A stretch of DNA of 64,000 nucleotides from Bradyrhizobium erythrophlei. Lineage in GTDB: Bacteria > Pseudomonadota > Alphaproteobacteria > Rhizobiales > Xanthobacteraceae. A program made the translations under genes and the position numbers. Of this stretch, positions 20,995-29,267 are shown one piece after another. The notes under the pieces are model-generated. The model worked only from the letters and a program-made list of their open reading frames with translations. It had not been told where the DNA came from and ran no database searches. Position 1 is the stretch's first letter, and each line of letters opens with the position of its first letter. The stretch lies in NCBI RefSeq assembly GCF_900142985.1, contig NZ_LT670849.1, positions 3,984,501 through 4,048,500 of the forward strand, written 5' to 3'.

Positions 20995-21884
20995 GTGGGA
21001 TCCTCGATCAGGGCTTTTGGCTGTCGAACGGCTTCGATGACGGCGGCGCTGTCGCTATCCGGCCCTTCCAGCGCAATCGCGGTGCGGAGTAACGCCGCCT
21101 GGGTTGATGTCAGGGGAAGCGAAAAATTTCGGCGCTGGGCCTCTGCGAGAATGAGCTCGGCGTCCTTCAGGGTCTGCGAAATATGCGATTGGGGCGTGAA
21201 ATCGCGCGTCAGCATCTTGTCTCCCTTGGTGTCCATGACCCGGGAGTAGGCGGCGGACTTGCGGGCAGTAGCAAGAAAGACCGCCGGGTCCAGCCCCAGG
21301 CCTTCCGCGAAGACAATCCCCTCCGCCAACGCCGCCCTGTTGTTTTGCAGAATCAGATTGATCGCCAGTTTGGTCCGGCTGGCGTCGCCGATCTTGCCGA
21401 CGTTCACCCTTTGCGGACAGAGAATATCAAGGGTGGCGGAGGCGGTCTTGATGCTCTCTTGCGGGCCGGCCACCAGCGCCAGGCCTGAGCCGTTCCGCAC
21501 CTCCGCGCTGGTACCGGATATCGGCGCCTCGATGAAGCCGAGACCGGCGTCATCGGCCTGTCTTGCGATTCGCGTGATCTCGTCCGGCGTACATGTGGTG
21601 GTGCAGATGATCATGCTCCGCGCCGGCTCTTCGCTTGGCGCCAGTTCGGCGAGCAGGGATTCAACCTGATCGGCGTTATAGACAGCGACAATGATCGTCC
21701 GGCAATGGCCTGCGAGTTCTCCAACGGAGGCGGCCACCTCGCCGCCTTTGGCCTTTAGTTCCTTGCATCGTTCGGGGTCGATATCGAATCCGATCACGGC
21801 ACACCCGGCATCGATCAGTCGCGCCGAAAGTGCTGCTCCCATGAGGCCGAGCCCGATCATTCCAATGGATGCATGAACTGACAT
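20991..21884 (-). CDS. 3-hydroxyisobutyrate-dehydrogenase-family NAD(P)-binding oxidoreductase
   Basis: A 297-residue beta-hydroxyacid dehydrogenase with GLGLMGAALSARLIDAG (Rossmann), FIEAPISGTSAEVRNG (substrate motif) and the catalytic Lys region GDASRTKLAINLILQNN. Enzymes of this family oxidise short beta-hydroxy acids or reduce semialdehydes. The start at 21884 (MSVHAS) or four codons earlier are both possible. It lies between the Bug protein and the Gfo/Idh gene of one operon. Confidence 0.9.
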   Translation of the reverse strand: MSVHASIGMIGLGLMGAALSARLIDAGCAVIGFDIDPERCKELKAKGGEVAASVGELAGHCRTIIVAVYNADQVESLLAELAPSEEPARSMIICTTTCTPDEITRIARQADDAGLGFIEAPISGTSAEVRNGSGLALVAGPQESIKTASATLDILCPQRVNVGKIGDASRTKLAINLILQNNRAALAEGIVFAEGLGLDPAVFLATARKSAAYSRVMDTKGDKMLTRDFTPQSHISQTLKDAELILAEAQRRNFSLPLTSTQAALLRTAIALEGPDSDSAAVIEAVRQPKALIEDPT

Positions 21885-21902
21885 GGGCTTAAGCATTCCG
21901 CG

Positions 21903-22874
21903 CTATTGAGGCTCGATGCCGGCAGCCTTGGCATCGGCGCTCCAACGGACGATCTCGCTTTGAATGAACGTACCGAATTCCTTCGGTGGCATCGTCGAAA
22001 CGACGACGCCGACACTGGCAAGCTTTTCCCGTGTTGCCGGCGCCGACAGGAATTTTTCACTCGCCGTGTACAACCTGTCGACGATCGCAGCGGGGGTGTT
22101 CGCGGGCGCGAGCAGTCCGTACCAGATTGTCGCCTCAAAGCCGGGCATGGCCTCGGCTAATGCGGGCAGGTCCGGGGTCAGTTCGTTTCGCTTCGGCGAA
22201 GTCACGCCGATGCCACGAAGCGTGCCGCCCCGCATCTGCGGCAGAGATACCGACAGATCCGCAAATGTGAGATTGGTTGCACCGGTCATCACGTCGGTGA
22301 CCGCCTGCGGCACGCCGCGGTAGGACGCCGCGATCACCGACAGGCCGCCGCGCGATTGCAATTGCGCGATCGATATCTGCGCCGCGCCCGAGCCGTAGCC
22401 GGCAGTCAGATTCGGATGGGTCTTCGTATAATTGAGGAACCCGGCGAGGTCCTTGGCAGGGAAGTCCGGCTTGACCAGCAACACCATCGCGGTGGTGATG
22501 GTCCTGATCACAGGAACGAAATCCTTCACTGGATCATAGGGAAGGTTCTTGAGCATCGCGACGTTGCCCGCATGGGTCGTGTTCGTGCCCATCAGCAGCG
22601 TGTAGCCGTCGGGGGCGCTGCGCGCGACCTCTGCCGCCCCGATGCTGCCGAGCGCTCCTGCCCGGTTCTCGATCAGCACGGTCTGGCCAAAGGCCTCCTG
22701 GAGATGTTGACCCAGCATGCGCGCGACGTGATCCGGGCCGGCGCCGGCGGGAAACGGCACCACGATCCTGATCTGCCGGGAGGGGTAGTCGGCACCTGCC
22801 GCACCGCTTTGCGGAATCGAGCAGCCGAACAGCAGCAGGCCAGCGAGAATGCGCAATTTCAGCGACACTTCCAT
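21903..22874 (-). CDS. Tripartite tricarboxylate transporter substrate-binding protein (Bug/TctC)
   Basis: A 323-residue exported binding protein (signal peptide ending near QSGAAGAD, possibly a lipoprotein since LLLFGCS resembles a lipobox). The Bug motifs are IRIVVPFPAGAGPDHVAR, ENRAGALGSIGAAEVA and APDGYTLLMGTN. It is the first gene of the GntR-controlled operon with two dehydrogenases, which suggests uptake of a hydroxy acid that they then oxidise (inference). No membrane subunits are nearby. Confidence 0.9.
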   Translation of the reverse strand: MEVSLKLRILAGLLLFGCSIPQSGAAGADYPSRQIRIVVPFPAGAGPDHVARMLGQHLQEAFGQTVLIENRAGALGSIGAAEVARSAPDGYTLLMGTNTTHAGNVAMLKNLPYDPVKDFVPVIRTITTAMVLLVKPDFPAKDLAGFLNYTKTHPNLTAGYGSGAAQISIAQLQSRGGLSVIAASYRGVPQAVTDVMTGATNLTFADLSVSLPQMRGGTLRGIGVTSPKRNELTPDLPALAEAMPGFEATIWYGLLAPANTPAAIVDRLYTASEKFLSAPATREKLASVGVVVSTMPPKEFGTFIQSEIVRWSADAKAAGIEPQ

Positions 22875-22893
22875 CCCCCGGATGCGTTTTTAG

Positions 22894-22982
22894 TTTATAC
22901 GGACAAATACGGAAGAAATGCAAGATACGGCTAAAAATGCCGATATCCTGTGATTGAGCCGCGGTCTATTTATCCGTATAAA
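22894..22982. promoter_or_regulatory. Pair of inverted GntR-type operator candidates
   Basis: TTTATACGGACAAA (22894-22907) and, on the opposite strand, TTTATACGGATAAA (22969-22982) are near-identical sites in opposite orientation. Their starts are 75 bp apart, close to seven helical turns. They flank the divergent promoters of the Bug operon and the CMD gene. The GntR regulator ending the operon is the likely ligand. Confidence 0.6.
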
Positions 22983-23010
22983 TCGACCATCTCAGTGGAA
23001 CGAGGCGCCC

Positions 23011-23394
23011 ATGGCGGATACCAGTGATTTATACGCGCGCGGTCTGCGGCGGCGCAAAAAAATGTTTGGCGAAGCCGACGTCGAGAAGCGGATGGCTGCG
23101 TCCGGCGAATTCGGGGCGCCGCTTCAAAACATCATCAACGCGTATGTTTACGGTGATGTCTGGGAGAGAACGGGACTTTCCGACAGTGTTCGCAGTCTCG
23201 TCATGCTCGGGATAACGGCGGCCAGCGGCAAACCCGCCGAATTCGCGGTGCATGCCAAGGGCGCCCTGGCCAACGGATGCACGAGGGCGCAGGTGCAGGA
23301 CGTCCTGCTGTTGGTTGCGATGTATTGCGGCATTCCGGCCGCCATCGAGACCAACCGGATTGCTGCGGAGGTTTTCGGTCCGAAAGCGCCGTGA
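23011..23394 (+). CDS. Carboxymuconolactone decarboxylase family protein
   Basis: A 127-residue helical CMD protein (LYARGLRRRKKMFGEADVEKR at the N-terminus, then NAYVYGDVWERTGLSDSVRS, EFAVHAKGALANGCT and VLLLVAMYCGIPAAIE). The conserved His of the EFAVHAKGA helix is present; there is no CxxC. It resembles 4-carboxymuconolactone decarboxylase but is short, and no other beta-ketoadipate genes are nearby, so the reaction is unproven. The start at 23011 follows the operator pair and is probably GntR-controlled. Confidence 0.87.
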   Translation: MADTSDLYARGLRRRKKMFGEADVEKRMAASGEFGAPLQNIINAYVYGDVWERTGLSDSVRSLVMLGITAASGKPAEFAVHAKGALANGCTRAQVQDVLLLVAMYCGIPAAIETNRIAAEVFGPKAP

Positions 23395-23404
23395 CCCTCT
23401 CAAC

Positions 23405-24856
23405 TCACGGCGTGATACCTGCGCGCGACACGGCCTTCGGCGCGGTTGCCTGTTTCCAGGTCGAATTGGCGACGTGAATCGGCGAGAAGGGCGGCCGCTC
23501 GACATATTTGCCGTCGCCTTGTTCGGCGCGAAGCTCGCCTTTCGCAAAAGCAATTCTGCCGCCCGACAAGGTGACGACGGGTGCGCCGACGCAGGCAAAG
23601 CCCTCGAATACGTTGTAATCGATCCGGCTGATCTGGTTTTTCGCATGGATCGTCTTATTCGCAGACGGATCCCACACCACGATGTCGGCGTCTGAGCCGA
23701 TCGCAAGCCGGCCCTTGCGCGGATAGATATTGAGGATGCGCGCGATATTGGCCGACGTCACCGCGACAAACTCTTCTTTCGTCAGCCGGCCGCTGTTGAC
23801 GCCAGCGGTCCAGAGTAGCGGCATGCGGTCTTCGAGCCCGCCGGTGCCGTTCGGGATTTTGCGAAAGTCTTCCAGCCCTAAGCGCTTCTGTTCCGTTGTA
23901 AAGGCGCAGTGATCGGTCGCGACCACCTGCAACGAACCTGATTGCAGCCCGGCCCATAAGCTCTCCTGGTGACGCTTGTCGCGGAACGGCGGCGACATCA
24001 CGCGCCGCGCCGCATGGTCCCAGCTCTTGTTCTGATATTCATCGGCATCGAGCAAGAGATGCTGGATCAACGGCTCGCCGAACACGCGCTGTCCGTTGGC
24101 GCGCGCCCGCGCAATCGCCTCGTGGGCCTCGCGGCAGCTCGTGTGAACGATATAGACCGGCGAGCCCGTCATATCCGCGATCATGATGGCGCGGTTGGTC
24201 GCCTCGCCCTCGACCAGCGGCGGCCTTGAATGCGCGTGGCCTTCGGGTCCGGTCATCCCGCTTTCCAACAGGGACTCTTGCATCCGCGCGACCACGTCGC
24301 CGTTTTCGGCGTGTACCAGCGGCAAGGCGCCGAGATGGGCGCAGCGCGCGAACGAGTTGTAGAGCTCGTCGTCGTTGACCATCAGCGCGCCCTTGTAGGC
24401 CATGAAGTGCTTGAAGGTATTGATGCCGTAGGTTTTGACGACGATCTCCATCTCGTCGAACACCTGTTTCGACCATGACGTCACCGCCATGTGGAAGCCG
24501 TAGTCGCACGCCGCCTTCTCGGATTTGCGACGCCAGTCCTGATAGGCGGCGAGCATGGATTGGCCGGGATCGGGAATGCAGAAGTCGACGACCATGGTGG
24601 TGCCGCCGGCGAGCGCGCCCTTGGTGCCCCATTCGAAATCGTCGGCGGAGACGCTGCCCATGAAGGCGAGTTCGAGATGGGTGTGCGGATCGATGCCGCC
24701 GGGCATCACATAGCAGCCGCCTGCGTCGATCACTTCAGTGCCAGCGGGCGCATCGAGGGCAGGCCCGAATGCGACGGTCTTGCCGCCATCCACCAGCACG
24801 TCCGCACGCCAGGAATGATCGTGGTTTACCACCGTGCCGCCGCGGATCAGGATCAT
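23405..24856 (-). CDS. hydA: Dihydropyrimidinase (D-hydantoinase)
   Basis: A 483-residue amidohydrolase. It shows the metal motif DPHTH (His 58 and 60), the likely carboxylated Lys 155 in HFMAYKGALMV, PLVHAENGD, VYIVHTSC and the Asp of VATDHCAF. The enzyme opens 5,6-dihydrouracil/-thymine or hydantoins in pyrimidine reduction pathways. The matching dihydropyrimidine dehydrogenase and beta-ureidopropionase are not in this window. Length is normal for the family. Confidence 0.93.
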   Translation of the reverse strand: MILIRGGTVVNHDHSWRADVLVDGGKTVAFGPALDAPAGTEVIDAGGCYVMPGGIDPHTHLELAFMGSVSADDFEWGTKGALAGGTTMVVDFCIPDPGQSMLAAYQDWRRKSEKAACDYGFHMAVTSWSKQVFDEMEIVVKTYGINTFKHFMAYKGALMVNDDELYNSFARCAHLGALPLVHAENGDVVARMQESLLESGMTGPEGHAHSRPPLVEGEATNRAIMIADMTGSPVYIVHTSCREAHEAIARARANGQRVFGEPLIQHLLLDADEYQNKSWDHAARRVMSPPFRDKRHQESLWAGLQSGSLQVVATDHCAFTTEQKRLGLEDFRKIPNGTGGLEDRMPLLWTAGVNSGRLTKEEFVAVTSANIARILNIYPRKGRLAIGSDADIVVWDPSANKTIHAKNQISRIDYNVFEGFACVGAPVVTLSGGRIAFAKGELRAEQGDGKYVERPPFSPIHVANSTWKQATAPKAVSRAGITP

Positions 24857-25090
24857 GATGAGGTCTCCGAAAGAGCGATGCGCCGACCAGCCGAGTGTTT
24901 CTCACGCAAACATGGCGTGCAACGGGCGTGCCAGCGCCAAAATTATAAGTCTACAGTGCGTCCGCCATGCCTTTGACGCCGGTCTAGCTTCTCAGGCAGC
25001 GCTTGCCTTCGCAACCGGACGGCGTCAGATTTGATCGCAAAAGAGCTGGTCCACAAAGCGGCCCGGAATAACGAGATCAAGGGACGGAAC

Positions 25091-26152
25091 ATGGCGGCGA
25101 CGCGGATCGACTGCGACATCCATCCGGCCATTGGCGGGACGCGCACCACGCTGTTGCCCTATCTCGATGACCACTGGAAGGAGCAGGTCGTAAGCCGGGC
25201 GATCGACGGCCTCGACCTCAACAGCTATCCGCCGCACATGCCGCTCTCGGGCCGCAGCGACTGGCGGCCCAAAAACGGCAAGCCTGGCAGCGATCTTTCG
25301 ATGGTCCAGCGCGGCGCGTTCGATCAGCTCGGCGCAAGTCACGCGATCTGCAACGTGCTCTACGGCGCGCAGGCCGTCTACGATCCCTACATGGCGGCGG
25401 CGTTCTGCAAGGCGATCAACGACTGGATCGTGGCGGAATGGCTGGATCGCGATTCGCGCTTGCGTGCCTCGATCGTACTGCCGTTGCAGGCGCCTGATTT
25501 GGCGATCGAGGAGATCGAACGCCGCGCCGGCGACAACCGCTTCGTTTCCGTTCTGGTGCTGGCGCAAGGCGAGAGCCTGCTCGGGCGTCGGCACTACTGG
25601 CCGGTCTGGCAGGCAGCCGAGAAACACGGATTGCCGATCGCCATTCACGCCGGCAGCGCCTACCGGCAGGCGCCGAGTTCGGTCGGCTGGCCGTCCTATC
25701 GCTATGAATATTATCTCGCCGAGGCGCAGGCGTTCCAGTCCCAGGTGCTGAGCCTGATCTATGAAGGCGTTTTCTTGAAATTTCCGAAGCTCAAGGTGGT
25801 GCTGATGGAATCCGGCGTGACCTGGCTGCCGGCCTTCATGTGGCGCGCCAACAAGACCTGGCGCGGCGTCCGCGTCGAGGTGCCGTGGGTTGAGCGTGAG
25901 CCGGCCGCCATCATCCGCGACCATGTTCGCGTGACCATGCAGCCCTTCGATGCACCGCCGGATGCGGGCAGCGTCGCCGACATCATCGAGATGATCGGTT
26001 CGGACAAGATGTTCCTGTTTGCGTCAGATTATCCGCACTGGCAGTTCGACGGCGACGACGCGGTGCCGCCGAACCTGCCGCCGTCCATTGTTTCGCGCAT
26101 GTGCGCCGACAATCCGCTTGAAACCTTTCCGCGGCTGTCGCTTGCCGCTTGA
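25091..26152 (+). CDS. Amidohydrolase-2 (ACMSD-like) metal-dependent hydrolase
   Basis: A 353-residue TIM-barrel hydrolase or decarboxylase. Metal-site motifs are CDIHP near the N-terminus, GLPIAIHAGS in the middle and FASDYPHWQFDG near the C-terminus, as in amidohydrolase-2 proteins. A start at 25091 (MAATRIDCDIHP) puts the metal motif at the N-terminus as expected; an in-frame start 20 codons earlier adds unlikely sequence. It is followed 21 bp later by a paralogue. Substrate unknown; members act on aromatic or heterocyclic acids. Confidence 0.88.
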   Translation: MAATRIDCDIHPAIGGTRTTLLPYLDDHWKEQVVSRAIDGLDLNSYPPHMPLSGRSDWRPKNGKPGSDLSMVQRGAFDQLGASHAICNVLYGAQAVYDPYMAAAFCKAINDWIVAEWLDRDSRLRASIVLPLQAPDLAIEEIERRAGDNRFVSVLVLAQGESLLGRRHYWPVWQAAEKHGLPIAIHAGSAYRQAPSSVGWPSYRYEYYLAEAQAFQSQVLSLIYEGVFLKFPKLKVVLMESGVTWLPAFMWRANKTWRGVRVEVPWVEREPAAIIRDHVRVTMQPFDAPPDAGSVADIIEMIGSDKMFLFASDYPHWQFDGDDAVPPNLPPSIVSRMCADNPLETFPRLSLAA

Positions 26153-26173
26153 ATTCCTTCCGAGGAGGATCGC

Positions 26174-27286
26174 ATGAGTGAAGTCATCGACCGCCCGCTG
26201 CTCGATCAGGAAAAGTCCGCCAAGGCGCGTTTCCGGATCATCGATTGCGACGTTCATCCGAGCCTGCATGCGAAAAGCGACCTTAATCCGTTTTTGCCGA
26301 AGCGCTGGCAGGAGCATTTAAGGACCTACGGCGATCACCTGCGCACGCCCTACATGGGGACCACGCCGTATCCGCGTTCCTCGCCGCTGATTTCGCGCCG
26401 CGACGCCTGGCCGCCGACCGGCGGCCCGCCCGGCTCGGACCTCGATTTCATGCGCAAGCAATATCTCGATCCGCTCGACGTCGAGTTCGGCGTGTTGCAG
26501 GTGCTCGACATGTTCATCTTCTCGCAACAGGACCTCGAATGCGGCGCCGCGATCCAGCGCGCTGTCAACGAATGGCAGCTCTCACACTGGACCAGTCGTG
26601 ACCCGCGGTTGAAACCTTCCATTCTGGTCGGGCAAGACGGCACCGATCTGGCGGTCAGCGAGATCGAGCGTTGCGCCAAGGTCGGCCAATACGTGCAGAT
26701 CAATATCTCACCCCGCGCCAACGAGCCGATCGGCCGCCGCCGCTATTGGCCGATCTATGCGCGTGCGGAAGAACTGGGCTTGCCGATTGGCATTCACACC
26801 GGTGGCTACGGCGGTCATCCGCCGACCGCGGGAGGCTGGCCCTCCTACTATGCGGAGGAGCACCAGTCGAACGCGCACACCATGGCGGCGGCGCTGACGA
26901 GCCTCGTGCTCGAAGGCGTGTTTGAGCGCTTCCCGCGCCTGAAGATCGTGTTCATCGAGGGCGGGTTCGGCTGGATCTCGTCGACCATGTGGCGGATGGA
27001 TCAGCATTTCGAGCGCTTCCGCAGCGAGGTGCCGCATCTCAAGCGCAAGCCGTCCGAATATGTGCGCGAGCATTTCTGGTTCACGACACAACCGGTCGAT
27101 GAGCCGGATGAAGCCAGGCATCTCCGCTCCCTGATCGAATGGGTCGGCATCGATCGCCTGTTGTTTTCATCGGATTATCCACACTGGGATTTCGACGATC
27201 CGCGCTACGCGTTCAAGGCGCCGCTGTCGGAGACCGAACGCGTCAAGCTGTTCCAGACCAACGCGCGTGCGGTCTACAAGCTCTGA
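26174..27286 (+). CDS. Amidohydrolase-2 (ACMSD-like) metal-dependent hydrolase, paralogue
   Basis: A 370-residue protein clearly homologous to its upstream neighbour: IDCDVHPS, GLPIGIHTGGYGGHP, VFIEGGFGWISSTMWRMD and LLFSSDYPHWDFDDP. A perfect GAGGAGG ribosome site precedes the ATG. The pair, plus the Rieske protein after it, look like one catabolic operon. The paralogues may form a hetero-oligomer or act on successive substrates (inference). Confidence 0.88.
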   Translation: MSEVIDRPLLDQEKSAKARFRIIDCDVHPSLHAKSDLNPFLPKRWQEHLRTYGDHLRTPYMGTTPYPRSSPLISRRDAWPPTGGPPGSDLDFMRKQYLDPLDVEFGVLQVLDMFIFSQQDLECGAAIQRAVNEWQLSHWTSRDPRLKPSILVGQDGTDLAVSEIERCAKVGQYVQINISPRANEPIGRRRYWPIYARAEELGLPIGIHTGGYGGHPPTAGGWPSYYAEEHQSNAHTMAAALTSLVLEGVFERFPRLKIVFIEGGFGWISSTMWRMDQHFERFRSEVPHLKRKPSEYVREHFWFTTQPVDEPDEARHLRSLIEWVGIDRLLFSSDYPHWDFDDPRYAFKAPLSETERVKLFQTNARAVYKL

Positions 27287-27308
27287 TTGCGAAACCTGAT
27301 TAGTCACC

Positions 27309-27722
27309 ATGCCCCGTCATATCGTCGCTCGAACCACTGACATCCCGCCCGGCGGTAACAAGGTGGTTACGCTCGAGGGCCGCGACGTGGTGGTGTTCCA
27401 CGCCAATGGCGAGTTCTTCGCGCTCCTTAATCGCTGTCCGCATGCCGGCGCACCGCTCGACCAGGCGGCTTGTGTGGCGCGGCTGACTTCGCCGGAGCCG
27501 GGCGTGTATCAGCGCTCGCGCGTCGGCGAATTGCTCCGCTGCGCCTGGCACGGCTGGGAGTTCGATATGCGCAATGGCCAGTCCTGGTTCGATCCCAAGC
27601 GCGTCAAGGTCAGGACCTATCCTGTCGTGATCGAGGATGGTGAAACACTCGCCAAGGGACCGTACGTTGCCGAGACTTTTCAGGTTCTCGTCGAAGACAA
27701 TTACGTAATCGTGGAGACTTAG
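27309..27722 (+). CDS. Rieske [2Fe-2S] ferredoxin-like protein
   Basis: A 137-residue protein with the Rieske cluster motif CPHAG (C43, H45) and CAWHG (C78, H81). The gap between the two boxes is longer than in simple Rieske ferredoxins. The size suits an electron carrier or the N-terminal part of an oxygenase, but no oxygenase catalytic domain follows. Its stop codon lies inside the first arm of double-hairpin element copy A. Confidence 0.9.
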   Translation: MPRHIVARTTDIPPGGNKVVTLEGRDVVVFHANGEFFALLNRCPHAGAPLDQAACVARLTSPEPGVYQRSRVGELLRCAWHGWEFDMRNGQSWFDPKRVKVRTYPVVIEDGETLAKGPYVAETFQVLVEDNYVIVET

Positions 27723-27886
27723 TGGTCCGATTCTAACATTCGCATTCCGTCTCAGCAGGTACCTTTGCGAATGTTAGAATCTGGGGACCACTAAGCAATT
27801 ATATGTTTATAGTGGAGTTTTGGATTTGATATTCGCATCGCGAACTCGCGGCGAACTGGGTTGCGAATGTCAAATCCACTCCACTA
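27719..27886 (+). repeat. Double-hairpin element, copy A
   Basis: Hairpin 1 (27719-27794): outer stem TTAGTGGTCC/GGACCACTAA, inner stem ATTCTAACATTCGCA/TGCGAATGTTAGAAT, 21-nt loop. Linker of 15 nt, AT-rich (27795-27809). Hairpin 2 (27810-27886): outer TAGTGGAG/CTCCACTA, unpaired TTT on the left, inner TGGATTTGATATTCGCA/TGCGAATGTCAAATCCA with one G-U pair. Copies B and C share the layout. It starts over the stop codon of the Rieske gene and ends 70 bp before the zinc-ribbon gene. Confidence 0.85.
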
Positions 27887-27956
27887 GACTCTTTTGCACC
27901 TGCATCGCGGATGTCGTGCTATAAGCCGGCATCTTGGATGATGACAGGTGTGGACG

Positions 27957-28163
27957 ATGTCGAAGCAGACAATGCGCGAAGAAGCCGAGCGGCTGATCCG
28001 CGAGGCCATGGCGCGCAAGCCGCTGGTCGTTAAGGAGGGCAACACCCGTATCGAGGCGGTTTGCGGAAAGTGCGGCGCGCCGAACCGCGTTTCCGCCGAG
28101 CGCGGGGTGACGCGGGCGAAATTCACGTGCAAGCAGTGCGGGCACAAGCAGGAGACACTTTAA
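27957..28163 (+). CDS. Small zinc-ribbon protein
   Basis: A 68-residue protein: an N-terminal charged helix (KQTMREEAERLIREAMARK) and a C-terminal zinc ribbon with two CxxC knuckles (CGKCG and CKQCG). A GTG start three codons earlier is also possible. It follows double-hairpin element copy A. Function unknown; such proteins often bind RNA or act as assembly factors. Confidence 0.8.
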   Translation: MSKQTMREEAERLIREAMARKPLVVKEGNTRIEAVCGKCGAPNRVSAERGVTRAKFTCKQCGHKQETL

Positions 28164-28253
28164 AAAGCATTTTCAAGCGAAGCATGCCCTCGGACTTGAT
28201 CCGTGGGTGGGTTCCGGTTCGCGTGAAGAAAACGCGTCAAACTTGGCGCCCCG

Positions 28254-29105
28254 TCAGCCTTCCTTCACGAAGCTCGCAAAGGCGTCCGCGTAGTCCGGAT
28301 GCCAGCGCGACAGCGCCGGACGATTTTCGACGATGTCCCCCGCCGCCCACAGGATTCGCCGCTCGTCGAGCGGTCGCTTCACGTCGTTGTCCGGACACAG
28401 GATGTAGAAATCGTTTGATTCGAGCCGCTCGATCATGAAGTCGACGGTTTGCTCGGCCGTCCAGGCAGCGGCCGGCTTTTCGGTGCGGCCTTTCGCGGTC
28501 AGCCCCGTGAACACGAAACCGGGAATCAAGAGATGCGCGCTGATGTGGTTGCCTTTGGTGTTGCGCAGTTCGTGTTCGAGGGCTTCGGTGAAAGCCTTCA
28601 CGCCGGCCTTCGATACATTATAGGCGGGATCGCCGGGCGGCGTCGTGATGCCTTGCTTGGAGCCGGTGTTGATGATGAGCCCACGTTTGCCGCGCTCGAT
28701 CATGCGAGGCGCGAAAGCCTGCGAGCCGTGGATTACGCCCCAGAGATTGACGCCGAGAATCCGTTGCCAGTTTGCTTCCGGCTCGAACATCGCACTTCCG
28801 GGCTGAATGCCGGCATTGTTCATCAACAGGTCCGTTCCGCCGAAGCGCTCGCGCACGGCGGCTTCGAGCGTTGAGACCTCTTCGACGCGGCTGACGTCTG
28901 TTGCCATCGCCATCACGTTGGTGGCTCCGCCGGGCGCGATCGCGGCTAGTTCTCTTTCTGTCGAAACAAGGCGATCCGCGCCGAGGTCGGCGATGCACAC
29001 TTTCATGCCCAGCCGCGCAAACTTCTTTGCGGCAGCCAGGCCTATGCCGCTCGCACCTCCGGTGACGACGGCGACGTTATCGGGCGAGATGACCGGATGG
29101 GGCAT
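28254..29105 (-). CDS. Short-chain dehydrogenase/reductase (SDR)
   Basis: A 283-residue classical SDR: cofactor motif TGGASGIGLAAAKKF, NNAG (LLMNNAGIQPG), an active-site Ser around GLIINTGSKQG, and YNVSKAG with the catalytic Tyr/Lys. It oxidises or reduces an alcohol/ketone with NAD(P). It is divergent from the Old Yellow Enzyme gene, with the two start regions about 160 bp apart. Substrate unknown. Confidence 0.93.
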   Translation of the reverse strand: MPHPVISPDNVAVVTGGASGIGLAAAKKFARLGMKVCIADLGADRLVSTERELAAIAPGGATNVMAMATDVSRVEEVSTLEAAVRERFGGTDLLMNNAGIQPGSAMFEPEANWQRILGVNLWGVIHGSQAFAPRMIERGKRGLIINTGSKQGITTPPGDPAYNVSKAGVKAFTEALEHELRNTKGNHISAHLLIPGFVFTGLTAKGRTEKPAAAWTAEQTVDFMIERLESNDFYILCPDNDVKRPLDERRILWAAGDIVENRPALSRWHPDYADAFASFVKEG

Positions 29106-29267
29106 GAGCTTTTCTCAGCTTTCGATGAGGTTCTTTGTAGTTCGGTCCGGTGGCGCATGGGAGATATTTTTGTAGGGCCGTCGCACCGGCCGGCCTGTTG
29201 CGGTTACAAACTTTTGATCGCAAATTGCGGCCAAGATAATTCCAGAGGTATTTTTCGGGGGCAGTCC

